This document shows, in pieces, positions 34,850 through 48,700 of a DNA stretch of 64,000 nt. The position numbers were made by a program, and so were the translations under genes. The first letter of the stretch is position 1. Every line of letters begins with the position of its first letter. This DNA comes from Aristolochia californica. Taxonomy: Eukaryota; Streptophyta; Magnoliopsida; Piperales; Aristolochiaceae. The DNA is taken from positions 9,517,955-9,581,954 of the forward strand of contig JARWKL010000012.1 of assembly GCA_029961685.1 (NCBI GenBank), in the 5' to 3' direction. Below the pieces are notes generated by a model, which worked only from the letters and a program-made list of their open reading frames with translations, ran no database searches and was not told where the DNA came from.

Positions 34850-37800
34850 TTTAAAACACGTGTAGAAGAAATCTCTTTCTTGTAAAATTCCATGCAATTA
34901 GGGTTGAACTAGTGGAATTTCCCAAACTTGGAAAACAAAACTTTTGTGTTCATTTGTCGTGTGTCAATAAATTTTCTTTACTTACAATTGTTATTGTTTT
35001 AATTTTTTTTCACACATAAAATCTAAAATTTTTACATTTTGTTGTAATCTATTTGCCTTTTTTGGTTTACGGGATGAAGGAAGAACGAAAACTCAAAGTA
35101 TTGATTTAAGAAAAAAGAGTACATCTAAAATGGACATCCAACTTGCACAAATGTAGAGAGATATAATTCCAAAGAGTGTCTGTGATTTTTAAGGATTGTG
35201 AGCTCTTTTCTGTTTTTAGTTCTCAGGTTTGGCAATCGTCGGGAAAAGGGTGAGGCGGGGGATTTTTAATTGAATGTTGACTCCCAATCCGTAAGCTTAC
35301 AATCATCTATGATTGTTAGGTAAGCTTTTTGTAAACGGGCAAAATAATGGCTTGTCTGATTCTGGTAAATATCCCACCGCACGTTCATTGAGAATTTAAT
35401 GAGCGTTTGTTATTCTGTTTCAAAGCTTTGGATCCATAGGTCATTTGCATCTTTAACATGTTTCAAGCATGCATATCCACTTTTAAACACACTTGTAGAA
35501 GAAATCTCTTTCTTGTAAAATTTCATGCAATTAGGGTTGAACTAGTGGAATTTCCCAATCTTGGATAACTAAATTTTGTGTTCATTTGTGGTGTGTGAAT
35601 AAATTTTCATTACTTACATTTGTTATTGTTTTAATTTTTTTCCAAACATCCACTCCAAAATTTTCATTTTGTTGTGAATTATTTACCTTTTTTTGTTTAC
35701 GGCATGAAGGGAGAACGAAAACTCAAAGCTTTTATTTAAGAAAAAAGTGTACATCTAAAATGGAGATGCACAATGCACAAATGTAGAGAGATATAATTCC
35801 AAAGAGTGTCTGTGATTTCTAAGGATTATAAGCTCTTTTCAATTTTTATATCTCAGGTTTTGCAATCATCGGGAAAAGGGGGAGGCGGAGGTTTTTTAAT
35901 TGAGTGTTGACTCCCAATCCGTAAGTCATTTCTTACAATAATATAGCCCGTTACGAATGAAAAATCACTTTACAATTATCTATGATTGTTAGGTCAGCTT
36001 TTTGCAAACGGGCAAAATAATGGCTTGTTTGACTCGGGTAAGTATCCCACCGCACGTTCACTAGAGAATTTAATGAGGGTATGTTATTCTCTTTAAAAAC
36101 TTTGGATCGATTGGTCATTTGCATCTTTAACATGTTTCAAGCTTGTATATCCATTTTTAAAACACGTGTAGAAGATATCTTTTTCTTGTAAAATTCCAAG
36201 CTATTAGGGTTGAACTTGTGGAATTTCCCAAACTTGAATAACAAAAGTTTTGTGTTAATTTTTGGTGTGGGAATAAATTTTCTTTACTTACATTTGTTAT
36301 TGTTTTAAATTTTTTCCTTACATAAACTCAAAAATTTTCATTTTCTTGTGAACTATTTGCCTTTTTTTGTTTATGGGATGAAGGGAGAGAGAAAACTCAA
36401 ATTTTGATTTAAGAAAAAAGTGTACATTTAAAATGGAGACGCACAGTGCACAAATGTAGAGAGAGATAATTCCAAAGAGTGTCTGTAATTTTTAGGCAAT
36501 CTTAGCTCTTTTTAGTTTTTATATCTCAGGTTTTGCAATAGTTGGGAAAAGGGGGAGGCGGGGTGGTTTTAACGGAGTGTTGACTCCCAATCAGTAAGTC
36601 ATTTCTTACAAAAATATAGAACGTTATGGATGATAAATCACTTTACAGTCATCTATGATTGTTTGGTAAGCTTTTTGTAAATGGGCAAAATAATGGCTAG
36701 TTTGATTCTAGTAAATATCCCACTACACATTCATTGAGAATTTAATGAGCGTTTTTTATTCTCTTTAAAAGCTTTGGATCCATAGGTCATTTGCATCTTT
36801 AACATGTTTCAAGCATGCATATCCATTTTTAAAACACGTGTAGAACAAATCTCTATCTTGTAAAATTCCATGCAATTAGGGTTGAACTAGTGGAATTTCC
36901 CAATCTTGGATAACTAAATTTTGTGTTCATTTGTGGTGTGTGAATAAATTTTCATTACTTACATTTTTTATTGTTTTATTTTTTTTCCATACATAAACTC
37001 TAAAATTTTCATTTTGTTGTGTTCTATTTTCCTTTTTTCTTTTACGGCATGAAAGGAGAACGAAAACTCAAAGTTTTGATTTAAGAAAAAAGAGTACATC
37101 TAAAATGGAGATGCACGATGCACAAATGTAGAGAGATATAATTCCAAAGAATGTCTGTGATTTTAAAGGATTGTAAGCTCTTTTCAGTTTTTATATCTCA
37201 GGTTTTGCAATCGTCGGGAAAAGGGGGAGGCGGGGGATTTTTAATTGAGTGTTGATTCCCAATCCGTAAGTCATTTCTTAAAATAATATAGCCTGTTACG
37301 AATGATAAATCAATTTACAATCATCTATGATTGTTAGGTCAGCTTTTTGGAAACGGGCAAAATAATGGCTTGTTTGACTCGGGTAAATATCCCACCGCAC
37401 GTTCACTAGAGAATTTAATGAGCGTATGTTATTCTCTTTAAAAGCTTTGGATCCATAGGTCAATTTCATCTTTAACATGTTTCAAGCATGCATATCCATT
37501 TTTAAATATAGAAGAAATCTCTTTCTTGTAAAATTCCATGCAATTAGGGTTGAACTAGTGGAATTTCCCAAACTTCGTAAACAAAACTTTTGTGTTCATT
37601 TGTCGTGTGTCAATAAATTTTATTTACTTACATTTGTTATTGTTTTAATTTTTTTCACACATAAAATCTAAAATTTTCATTTTGTTGTGATCTATTTGCC
37701 TTTTTTTGTTTACGGGATGAAGGGAGAACGAAAACTCAAAGTATTGATTTAAGAAAAAAGAGTACATCTAAAATGGAGATCCAACTTGCACAAATGTAGA

Positions 37801-40200
37801 GAGATATAATTCCAAAAAGTGTCTATGATTTTTAAGGATTGTGAGCTCTTTTCTGTTTTTAGTTCTCAGGTTTGGCAATCGTCGGGAAAAGGGTGAGGCG
37901 AGGGATTTTTAATTGAGAGTTGACTCCCAATCCGTAAGTCATTTCTTACAATAATATAGCCCGTTACGAATGAAAAATCAGTTTACAATCATCTATGATT
38001 GTTAGATAAGCTTTTTGTAAACGGGCAAAATAATGGCTTGTCTGATTTTGGTAAATATCCCACCGCACGTTCATTGAGAATTTAATGAGCGTTTGTTATT
38101 CTATTTCAAAGCTTTGGATCCATAGGTCATTTGCATCTTTAACATGTTTCAAGCATGCATATCCACTTTTAAACACACTTGTAGAAGAAATCTCTTTCTT
38201 GTAAAATTTCATGCAATTAGGGTGTAACTAGTGGAATTTCCCAATCTTGGATAACTAAATTTTGTGGTCATTTGTTGTGTGTGAATAAATTTTCATTACT
38301 TACATTTGTTATTGTTTTAATTTTTTTCCAAACATCCACTCTAAAATTTTCATTTTGTTGTGAATTATTTACCTTTTTTTGTTTACGGCATGAAGGGAGA
38401 ACGAAAACTCAAAGCTTTTATTTAAGAAAAAAGTGTACATCTAAAATGGAGATGCACAATGCACAAATGTAGAGAGATATAATTCCAAAGAGTGTCTGTG
38501 ATTTCTAAGGATTATAAGCTCTTTTCAATTTTTATATCTCAGGTTTTGCAATCATCGGGAAAAGGGGGAGGCGGAGGTGTTTTAATTGAGTGTTGACTCC
38601 CAATCCGTAAGTCATTTCTTACAATAATATAGCCCGTTACGAATGAAAAATCACTTTACAATCATCTATGATTGTTAGGTCAGCTTTTTGCAAACGGGCA
38701 AAATAATGGCTTGTTTGACTCGGGTAAATATCCCACCGCACGTTCACTAGAGAATTTAATGAGGGTATGTTATTCTCTTTAAAAGCTTTGGATCGATTGG
38801 TCATTTGCATCTTTAACATGTTTCAAGCTTGTATATCCATTTTTAAAACACGTGTAGAAGATATCTTTTTCTTGTAAAATTCCAAGCTATTAGGGTTGAA
38901 CTAGTGGAATTTCCCAAACTTGAATAACAAAAGTTTTGTGTTAATTTTTGGTGTGTGAATAAATTTTCTTTACTTACATTTGTTATTGTTTTAAATTTTT
39001 TCCCCACATAAACTCAAAAATTTTCATTTTCTTGTGAACTATTTGCCTTTTTTTGTTTACGGGATGAAGGGAGAGAGGAAACTCAAATTTTGATTTAAGA
39101 AAAAAGTGTACATTTAAAATGGAGACGCACAGTGCACAAATGTAGAGAGAGATAATTCCAAAGAGTGTCTGTAATTTTTAGGCAAACTTAGCTCTTTTTA
39201 GTTACATCTCAGGTTTTGCAATAGTTGGGAAAAGGGGGAGGCGGGGTGCTTTTAACGGAGTGTTGACTCCCAATCAGTAAGTCATTTCTTACAAAAATAT
39301 AGATCCTTATGGATGATAAATCACTTTACAGTCATCTATGATTGTTTGGTAAGCTTTTTGTAAATGGGCAAAATAATGGCTAGTTTGATTCTAGTAAATA
39401 TCCCACTACACATTCATTGAGAATTTAATGAGCGTATTTTATTCTCTTTAAAAGCTTTGGATCCATAGGTCATTTGCATATTTAACATGTTTCAAGCATG
39501 CATATCCATTTTTAAAACACGTGTAGAACAAATCTCTATCTTGTAAAATTCCTTGCAATTAGGGTTGAACTAGTGGAATTTCCCAATCTTGGATAACTAA
39601 ATTTTGTGTTCATTTGTGGTGTGTGAATAAATTTTCATTACTTACATTTTTTATTGTTTTAATTTTTTTCCATACATAAACTCTAAAATTTTCATTTTGT
39701 TGTGATCTATTTTCCTTTTTTTGTTTACGGCATGAAGGGAGAACGAAAACTCAAAGTTTTGATTTAATAAAAAAGTGTACATCTAAAATGGAGATGCACG
39801 ATGCACAAATGTAGAGAGATATAATTCCAAAGAATGTCTGTGATTTTAAAGGATTGTAAGCTCTTTTCAGTTTTTATATCTCAGGTTTTGCAATCGTCGG
39901 GAAAAGGGGGAGGCGGGGGATTTTTAATTTAGTGTTGACTCCCAATCCGTAAGTCATTTCTTAAAATAATATAGCCTGTTACGAATGATAAATCAATTTA
40001 CAATCATCTATGATTGTTAGGTCAGCTTTTTGGAAACGGGCAAAATAATGGCTTGTTTGACTCGGGTAAATATCCCACCGCACGTTCACTAGAGAATTTA
40101 ATGAGCGTATGTTATTCTCCTTAAAAGCTTTGGATCCATAGGTCATTTTCATCTTTAACATGTTTCAAGCATGCATATCCATTTTTAAAACACGTATAGA
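34850..40200 (+). repeat. Tandem pair of a four-monomer higher-order repeat (2686 bp)
   Basis: Two adjacent blocks of four monomers match far better than neighbouring monomers do. The phase markers at 35364, 36037, 36710 and 37382 repeat at 38050, 38723, 39393 and 40065 with the same private variants: GTCTGAT, TTGGATCGATTGG, TTCTAGTAAATATCCCACTA, and TTTTTTCCAAACATCCACTC. The offset is 2683-2686 bp. The first block has a 40-bp deletion at about 35297 that the second lacks, so that deletion came after the duplication. Confidence 0.88.
38050..38722 (+). repeat. Representative monomer with nested dyad
   Basis: A typical 673-bp unit. The dyad has an outer stem GCCCGTT (38632-38638) with AACGGGC (38693-38699), and an inner stem CAATCAT (38659-38665) with ATGATTG (38668-38674) separated by CT. 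The G-rich tract is at about 38557-38577. A CACGTG-type site is absent here (it reads CACTTG near 38178), while most units have it. Confidence 0.8.
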
Positions 40201-42069
40201 AGAAATCTCTTTCTTGTAAAATTCCATGCTATTAGGGTTGAACTAGTGGAATTTCCGAAACTTGGAAAACAAAACTTTTGTGTTCATTTGTGGTGTGTGA
40301 ATAAATTTTATATACACACATTTGTTTTTGTTTTAATTTTTTTTGAGATATAAACTCTAAAATTTTCATTTTGTTGTGATCTATTTGCCTTTTTTGGTTT
40401 ATGGGATGAAGGGAGAACGAAAACTCAAAGTTTTGATTTAAGAAAAAAGTATACATCTAAAATGGAGATGCACAATGCACAAATTTAGAGAGAGATAATT
40501 CCAAAGAGTGTTTGAAATTTTAAGGGATTGTAAGATCTTTTTAGTTTTTATATCTCAGGTTTTGCAGTTGTAGGGAAAAGGGGGAGGCGGGGTATTTTTA
40601 ACTGACTGTTGACTCCCAATCCGTATGTCATTTCTTACAAAAATATAGCCCGTTCCCCATGATAAATCACATTACAATCATCTATGATTGTTACGTCAGC
40701 TTTTTATAAACGGGCAAAATAATGGCTTGTTTGACTCAGGTAAATATCCCACCGCACGTTCACCAGAGAATTTAATGAGAGTGTGTTATTCACTTTAAAA
40801 ACTTTGGATCCACATGTTATTTGCATCTTTAACATGTTTCAAGCATCCATATCCATTTTTAAAACACGTGTAGAAGAAATCTCTTTCTTGTAAAATTTGA
40901 AGCTATTAGGGTTGAACTAGTGGAATTTCCAAAACTTGGATAACAAAAATTTTGTGTTCATTTGTGGTGTGTGAATAAATTTTCATTACTTACATTTGTT
41001 ATTGTTTTAATTTTTTTTCCTTACATAAACTCTAAAATTTTCATTTTGTTGTGATCTATTAACCCTTTTTTTTTACGGCATAAAGGGAGAATGAAAACTC
41101 AAAGTTTTGATTTAAGAAAAAAGAGTACATTTAAAATGGAGATGCACAATGCACAAATGTGGAGAGATATAATTCCAAAGAGTGCCTGTGATTTTTAAGG
41201 ATTGTAAGCTCTTTTCAATTATTAGTTCTCAGGTTTTGCAATCGTAGGGTAAAGGGGGAGGCGGGGGATTTTTAATTGAGTGTTGATTGCCAATCCGTAA
41301 GTAATTTCTTACAATAATATAGCCCGTTACGAATAAAAAATCACTTTTCAAGCATCTATGATTGTTAGGTCAGCTTTTTGCAAACGGGCAAAATAATGGC
41401 TTGTTTGACTCGGGTAAATATTCCACCGCACGTTCACTTAAGAATTTAATGAGCGTTTGTTATTCTCATTAAAAGCTTTGGATCCATAGGTCATTTGCAT
41501 ATTTAACATGTTTCAAGCATGCATATCTATTTTTAAAACACGTGTAGAAGAAATCTCTTTCTTGTAAAATTCCAAGCTATTAGGATTGAACTAGTGGAAT
41601 TTCCCAATCTTGGATAACAAAACTTTTATGTTCATTTGTGGTTTGTGAATAAATTTTCGTTACTTACATTTTTTATTTTTATAAATATTTTTCATACATA
41701 AACTTTAAAATTTTCATTTTGTTGTAATCAATTTGCCTTTTTTTTTTTTACGATATTTAGAGGGCGCGAAAACTCAAAATTTTGATTTTTTTATGAAAAA
41801 AGTGTACATTTAAAATGGAGATAAACAATGCAAAAATTTAGAAAGAGATAATTCCAAAGAGTGTCTATAATTTTTAGGGATTTTAAGCTCTTTTTAGTTT
41901 TTATATCTCAAGTTTTGCAATCGTCGGGAAAAGGGGGAGGCGGGGGATTTTTAACGGAGTGTTGACTCCCTATTCATATGTCATTTCTTGCAAAAATATA
42001 GCCCGTTACACATGATAAATCACTTTACAATTCATCTTTGATTGTTAGGTCAGTTTTTTGCAAACGGGC

Positions 42070-45000
42070 AAATTAATGGCTTGTTTGACTCGGGTAAATA
42101 TCCCACCGCATGTTCACTAGAGAATGAAATGAGAGTTTGTTATTCACTTTAAAAGCTCTGGATCCATAGGTTATTTGTATCTTTAACATTTTTCTAGCAT
42201 GCATATCCATTTTTAAAACACGTGTAGTAGAAATCTCTTTCATGTAAAATTTCAAGCTATTAGGGTTGAACTAGTGGAATTTCCCAAACTTGGATAACAA
42301 AAATTTTATGTTCATTTGTGGTGTGTGAATAAATTTTCATTACTTACATTTGTTATTGTTTTAATTTTTTTCCATACAGAAACTCTAAAATTTTCATTTT
42401 GTTGTGATCTATTTACCTTTTTTTGTTTATAGGATGAAGGGATAACCAAAACTCAAAGTTTTGATTTAAGAAAAAAGTGTAGATCTAAAATGGAGATGCA
42501 CAATGCACAAATTTAGAGATATATAATTTCAGAGAGTGTCTGTGATTTTGAAGGATTGTAAGCTCTTTTCAGTTTTTAGTTCTCAGGCTTTACAATCGTC
42601 GGGAAAAGGGGGAGGCGGGGGATTTTTAATTGAGTGTTGACTCCCAATCCGTAAGTAATTTCTTACAATAATATAGCCCATTACGAATGAAAAATCACTT
42701 TACAATCATATATGATTGTTAGGTCAGTTTTTTCCAAATGGGCAAAATAATGGCTTGTTTGACTCCGGTAAATATCCCACCGCACGTTCACTTAAGAATT
42801 TAATGAGTGTTTGTTATTCTCATTAAAAGCTTTGGATCCATAGGTCATTTGCATCTTTAACATGTTTCAAGCATGCATATCCATTTTTAAAACACGTGTA
42901 GAAGAAATCTCTTTCTCGTAAAATTCCAATCTATTAGGGTTGAACTAGTGGAATTTCCAAATCTTGGATAACAAAACTTTTGTGTTCATTTGTGGTTTGT
43001 GAATAAATTTTCTTTACTTACATTTTTTTTAAAAAATTTTTCCAGACATAAACTCTAAAATTTTCATTTTGTTGTTATCAATTTGCCTTTTTTTTTTTAC
43101 GGTATGAAGGGGGAGCGAAAACTCAAAATTTTGATTTAAGAAAAAAGTGTAAATCTAAAATGGAAATGCACAACACACAAATTTAGAAAGAGATAATTCC
43201 AAAGAGTGTCTGTAATTTTTAGGGATTGTAAGCTCTTTTTATTTTTTATATCTCATGTTTTGCAATCGTCGGGAAAAGGGGGAGGGGGGTGATTTTTAAC
43301 TAAGTGTTGACTCCCTATCCATAACTCATTTCTTACAAAAATATAGCCCGTTACACATGATAAATCACTTTACAATTCATCTATGATTGTTAGGTCAGCT
43401 TTTTACAAACGGGCAAAATAATGGCTTGTTTGATTCGGGTAAATATCCCACCGCACGTTCACTAGAGAATTTAATGAGCATATGTTATTCTCTTTAAAAG
43501 CTTTGGATCAATAGGTCATTTGCATCTTTAACATGTTTCAAACTTGCATATCCATTTTTAAAACAAGTGTAGAAGAAATCTCTTTCTTGTAAAATTCCAA
43601 GCTCTTAGGGTTGAACTAGTGGAATTTCCCAATCTACGATAACAAAACATTTGTGTTCATTTGTGGTTTGTGATTAAATTTTATTTACGTACATTTTTTA
43701 TTTTTTTCAAATTTTTTCCATTCATAAGCTCTAAAATTTTCATTTTGTTGTTATCTATTTGACTCTTTTTTTTTTTTTTTTTTGCACTAAGTAGGGGGAG
43801 CGAAAACTCAAAATTTGGATTTGAGAAAAAAGTGTACATAAAAAATGGAGATGTACAATGCCCAAATTTAGAAAGAGATAATTCCAAAGAGTGTCTGTAA
43901 TTTTTAGGGATTGTAAGCTCTTTTTAGTTTTTATAACTCAGGTTTTGCAATTGTCGGGAAAAGGGGGAGGCGGGGGATTTTTAAGTGAGTGTTCACTCCC
44001 TATCCATAAATCATTTCTTACAAAAATATAGCCCGTTACATATGACAAATCACTTTACAATTCATCTATGATTGTTAGGTCAGCTTTTTGTAAACGGGCA
44101 AAATAATGGCTTGTTTGACTTGGGTAAATATCCCACCGCATGTTCACTAGAGAATTTAATGAGCGTATGTTATTCTCTTTAAAAGCTTTGGATCCATAGG
44201 TCATTTGCGTCTTTAACATGTTTCAAGCTTGCATATCCATTTTGAAAACACGTGTAGAAGAAATCTCTTTCATGTAAAATGCCAAGCTATTAGGGTTGAA
44301 CTAGTGGAATTTCCCAAACTTGGATAACAAAAGTTTTGTGTTCATTTTTGGTGAGTGAATAAATTTTCTTTACTTACATTTATTATTGTTTTAAATTTTT
44401 TCCATACATAAGCTCAAAAATTTTCATTTTGCTGTGATCTATTTGACTTTTTTTTATGGGATGAAAGGAGAGAGAAAACTCAAAGTTTTGATTTAAGAAA
44501 AAAGTATACAATTAAAATGGAGACGTACAATGCACAAATGTAAACAGAGATAATTCCAAAGAGTGCCTATAATTTTTAGGGAATTTAAGCACTTTTAATT
44601 TTAAAATCTCAGGTTTTGCAATCGTCGGGAAAAGGTGGAGGCAGTTGTTTTTAATTGAGTGTTGATTCCCAATCCATATGTCATTTCTCACAAAAATATA
44701 GCCCGTTACGGATGATAAATCACTAAAAAATCATCTATAATTGTTAGGTAAGCTTTTTCTAAACGGGCAAAAATAATGGCTTGTTTGACTCTGGTAAATA
44801 TCCCACCGCACATTCATTGAGAATTTAATGAGCGTTTGTTATTCTCTTTAAAAGCTTTGGATCCATAGGTCATTTGCATCTTTAACATGTTTCAAGCATG
44901 CATATCAATTTTTAAAACACGTGTAGAAGAAATCTCTTTCTTGTAAAAATTTCAAGATATAAGGGTTGAACTATTGGAATTTCCCAAACTTGGATAACAA

Positions 45001-45750
45001 AAATTTTGTGTTGATTTGTGGTTAGTGAATAAATTTCTATTACTTAGATTTGTTATTGTTTTCATTTTTTTTCCATACATAAACTCTAAAATTTGCATTT
45101 TGTTGTGATCTATTTACATTTTTTTGTTTATAGCATGAAGGGAGAACGAAAACTCAAAGTTTTGATTTAAGAAAAAATTGTACATCTAAAATGAAGATTC
45201 ATAATGCACAAATGTAGAGAGATATAATTCTAAAGAGTGTTTGTGATTTTTAAGGATTGTAAGCTCTTTTTAGTTTATGGTTCTCAGGTTTTTCAATCGT
45301 TGGGAAAAGGGGGAGGCTGGGGGATTTTTAATTGAGTGTTGACTCCCAATCAGTAAGTCATTTGCATCTTTAACATGTTTCATGCATGCATATCAATTTT
45401 TAAAACACGTGTAGAAGAAATCTCTTTCTTGTAAAATTCCAAGCTATTAGAGTTGAACTAGTGGAATTTCCCAATCTTGGATAACAAAACTTTTGTGTTC
45501 ATTTTTGGTTTGTGATTAAATTTTCTTTAATTACATTTTTTATTTTTTTAAAATTTTTTCCATACATAAACTCTAAAATTTTCATTTTGTTGTTATGAAT
45601 TTGCCTTTTTTTTTTTACACTATGAAAGGGGAGCGAAAACTCAAAATTTTGATTTAGGGAAAAAGTGTACATCTAAAATGGAAATGAACAATACACAAAT
45701 TTAGAAAGAGATAATTCCAAAGAGTGTCTGTAATTTTTAGGGATTGTAAG
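42070..45750 (+). repeat. Large duplicated block A of the satellite
   Basis: Shares private variants with 58,040-61,711: AAAAGCTCTGGATCC, CCATACAGAAACTC, ATTTCAGAGAGTG, AATCATATATGATTG, GCACTAAGTAGGGG compared with GCAGTAAGTAGGGG, and AATGCCAAGCTATTAGG. It ends with a 181-bp deletion at GTCATTT (45357-45363) that is also present in block B. The offset to B is about 15,969 bp at the left, 15,300 in the middle and 15,975 at the right. Confidence 0.87.
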
Positions 45751-48700
45751 CTCTTTTTAGTTTTTAAATCTCAGGTTTTGCAATCGTCGGGAAAAGGGGG
45801 AGGCGGGGGATTTTTAACTGAGTGTTGACTTCCTATCCATAAGTCGATTCTTACAAAAATATAGACCGTTACACTTGATAAATCACTTTGCAATTCATCT
45901 ATGATTGTTGGGTCAGCTTTTTGAAAACGGGTAAAATAATGGCTTGTTTGACTGGGGTACATGTCCCACCGCACTTTCACTAGAGAATTTAATGAGTGTA
46001 TGTTAATCTCTTTAAAAGCTTTGGATCAATAGGTCATTTGCATCTTTAACATGTTTCAAGCTTGCATTTCCATTTTTAAAACACGTGTAGAAGAAATCTC
46101 TTTCTTGTAAAATTCCAAGCTATTATGGTTGAACTAGTGGAATTTCCCAAACTTGGATAACAAAAGTTTTGTGTTCATTTTTGGTGTGTGAATAAATTTT
46201 ATTTACTAACATTTGTTATTGTTTTAAATTTTTTCCATACATAAACTCTAAAATTTTCATTTTGCTGTGATCTATTTACCTTTTTTTGTTTACGGGATGA
46301 AGGGAGAGAGAAAACTGAAAGTTTTGATTTAAGAAAAAAGTGTACATTTAAAATGGAGACGCACAACGCACAATTGTAGAGAGAGATAATTCCAAAGAGT
46401 GTCTATAATTTTTATGGAATTTAGGCTTGTTTTAGTTTTTATATCTCAGGTTTTGCAATCGTCGGGAAAAGGGGGAGGCGGGGTGTTTTTAACTGAGTGT
46501 TGACTCCCATTCCGTAAGTCTTTTCTTACAAAAATATAGCCTGTTATGGATGATAAATCACTTTACAATCCTCTATGATTGTTCGGTAAGCTTTTTGTAA
46601 ACGGGCAAAATAAGGTCTTGTTTGACTCTGGTAAGTATCCCATCGCAATTTCATTGAGAATTTAATGAGCGTTTGTTATTCTTTTTAAAAGATTTGGATC
46701 CATAGGTCATTTGAATCTTTAACATGTTTCAAGCATCCATATCCATTTTTAAAACACGTGTAGAAGAAATCTCTTTCTTGTAAAATTCCATGCAATTAGG
46801 GTTGAACTACTGGAATTTCCCAAACTTCGAAAACAAAACTTTTGTGTTCATTTTGGTATGTGAATAAATTTTCTATACTTACATTTATTATTGTTTTAAT
46901 TTTTTTCATATATAAACTCTAAAATTTTCATTTTGATGTGATCTATTTGCTTTTTTTTGGTTACGGGATTAAGGCAAAGCGAAAACTCAAAGTTTTGATT
47001 TAAAAAAAAAGTGTACATCTAAAATGGAGGTGCAAAATGCACAAATATAGAGAGAGATAATTCCGAAGAGATTTTGTAATTTTTAGGGATTGTAAGATCT
47101 TTTTAGTTTTTATATCTCAGGTTTCGCAATCGTCGGGAAAAGGGGGAGGCAAGGTATTTTTAACTGACTGTTGACTCCAAATCCATATGTTATTTCTTAC
47201 AAAAATATAGCCCGTTACTCATGATAAATCACATTACAATCATCTATGATTGTTAGGTCAGCTTTTTGGAAACGGGCAAAATAATGGCTTGTTTGACTCG
47301 GGTAAATATCCCACCGCACGTTCACTAGAGAATTTAATGAGAGTTTGTTATTCACTTTAAAAGTTTTTGATCCATAGGTTATTTGCATCTTTAACATCTT
47401 TCAAGCATCCATATCCATTTTTAAAACATGTGTAGAAGAAATCTATTTCTTGTAAAATTTCAAGCTATTAAGGTTGAGCTAGTGGAATTTCCCAAACTTG
47501 GATAACAAAAATTTTGTGTTCATTTGTGGTGTGTGAATAAATATTCATTACTTACATTTTTTTTTAATTTTTTTCTGTACATAAACTCTAAAATTTTCAT
47601 TTTGTTGTGATCTATTTACCTTTTTTTTTGCGGCATGAAGGGAGAGAGAAAACTCAAAGTTTTGATTTAAGAAAAAAGTATACATCTAAAATGGAGATGC
47701 ACAATGCACAAATGTAGAGATATATAATTTCCAAAGAGTGTCTATGATTTTTAAGGATTGTAGGCTCTTTTCAGTGTTTAGTTCTCATGTTTTGCAATCG
47801 TCGGGAAAAGGGGGAGGTGGAGGATTTTTAATTGAGTGTTGACTCCCAATCCGTAAGTCATTTCTTACAATAATATAGCCCGTTACGAATGAAAAATCAC
47901 TTTACAATCATCTATGATTGTTAGGTCAGCTGTTAGCAAACGGGCAAAATAATGGCTTGTTTAACTCGGGTACATATCCCACCGCACGTTCTCTTAAGAA
48001 TTTAATGAGAGTTTTTTATTCTCATTAAAAGCTTTGGATCCATAGGGCATTTGCTTCTTTAACATATTTCAAGCATGCATATCCATTTTTAAAACACGCC
48101 TTGAAGAAATCTCTTTCTTGTAAAAATAAAAGCTACAAGGGTTGAACTAGTGGATTTTCCCAATCTTGGATAACAAAACTTTTGTGTTCATTTGTGGTTT
48201 GTGAATAAATTTGATTTTTTAAACTTTTTCCTCACACAAACTCTAAAATTTTCATTTTTTTGTTATCAATTTGCCTTTTTTTTTTTTACGGTATGTAGCG
48301 GGAGCGAAAACTCAAAATTTTGATTTAAGAAAAAAGTTTACATCTAAAATTGAGAAGCACAATGCAAAAATTTAGAAAGAGATAATTCCAAAGAGTGTCT
48401 GTAATTTTTAGGGATTGTAAGCTCTTTTTAGTTTTTATATCTTAGGTTTTGCAATTGTCGGGAAAAGGGGGTGGCTGGGGATTTTTAACTGAGTATTGAC
48501 TCCCTATCCATAAGTAATTTCTTACAAAAACATAAGCCGTTACACATGATAAATCACTTTACAATTCATCTATGATTGTTAGGTTAGCTTTTTGCAAACG
48601 GGCAAAATAATGGCTTGTTTGACTCGGGTAAATATCCCACCGCACGTTCACTAGAGAATTTAATGAGCGAATGTTATTCTCTTTAAAAGCTTTGGATCCA

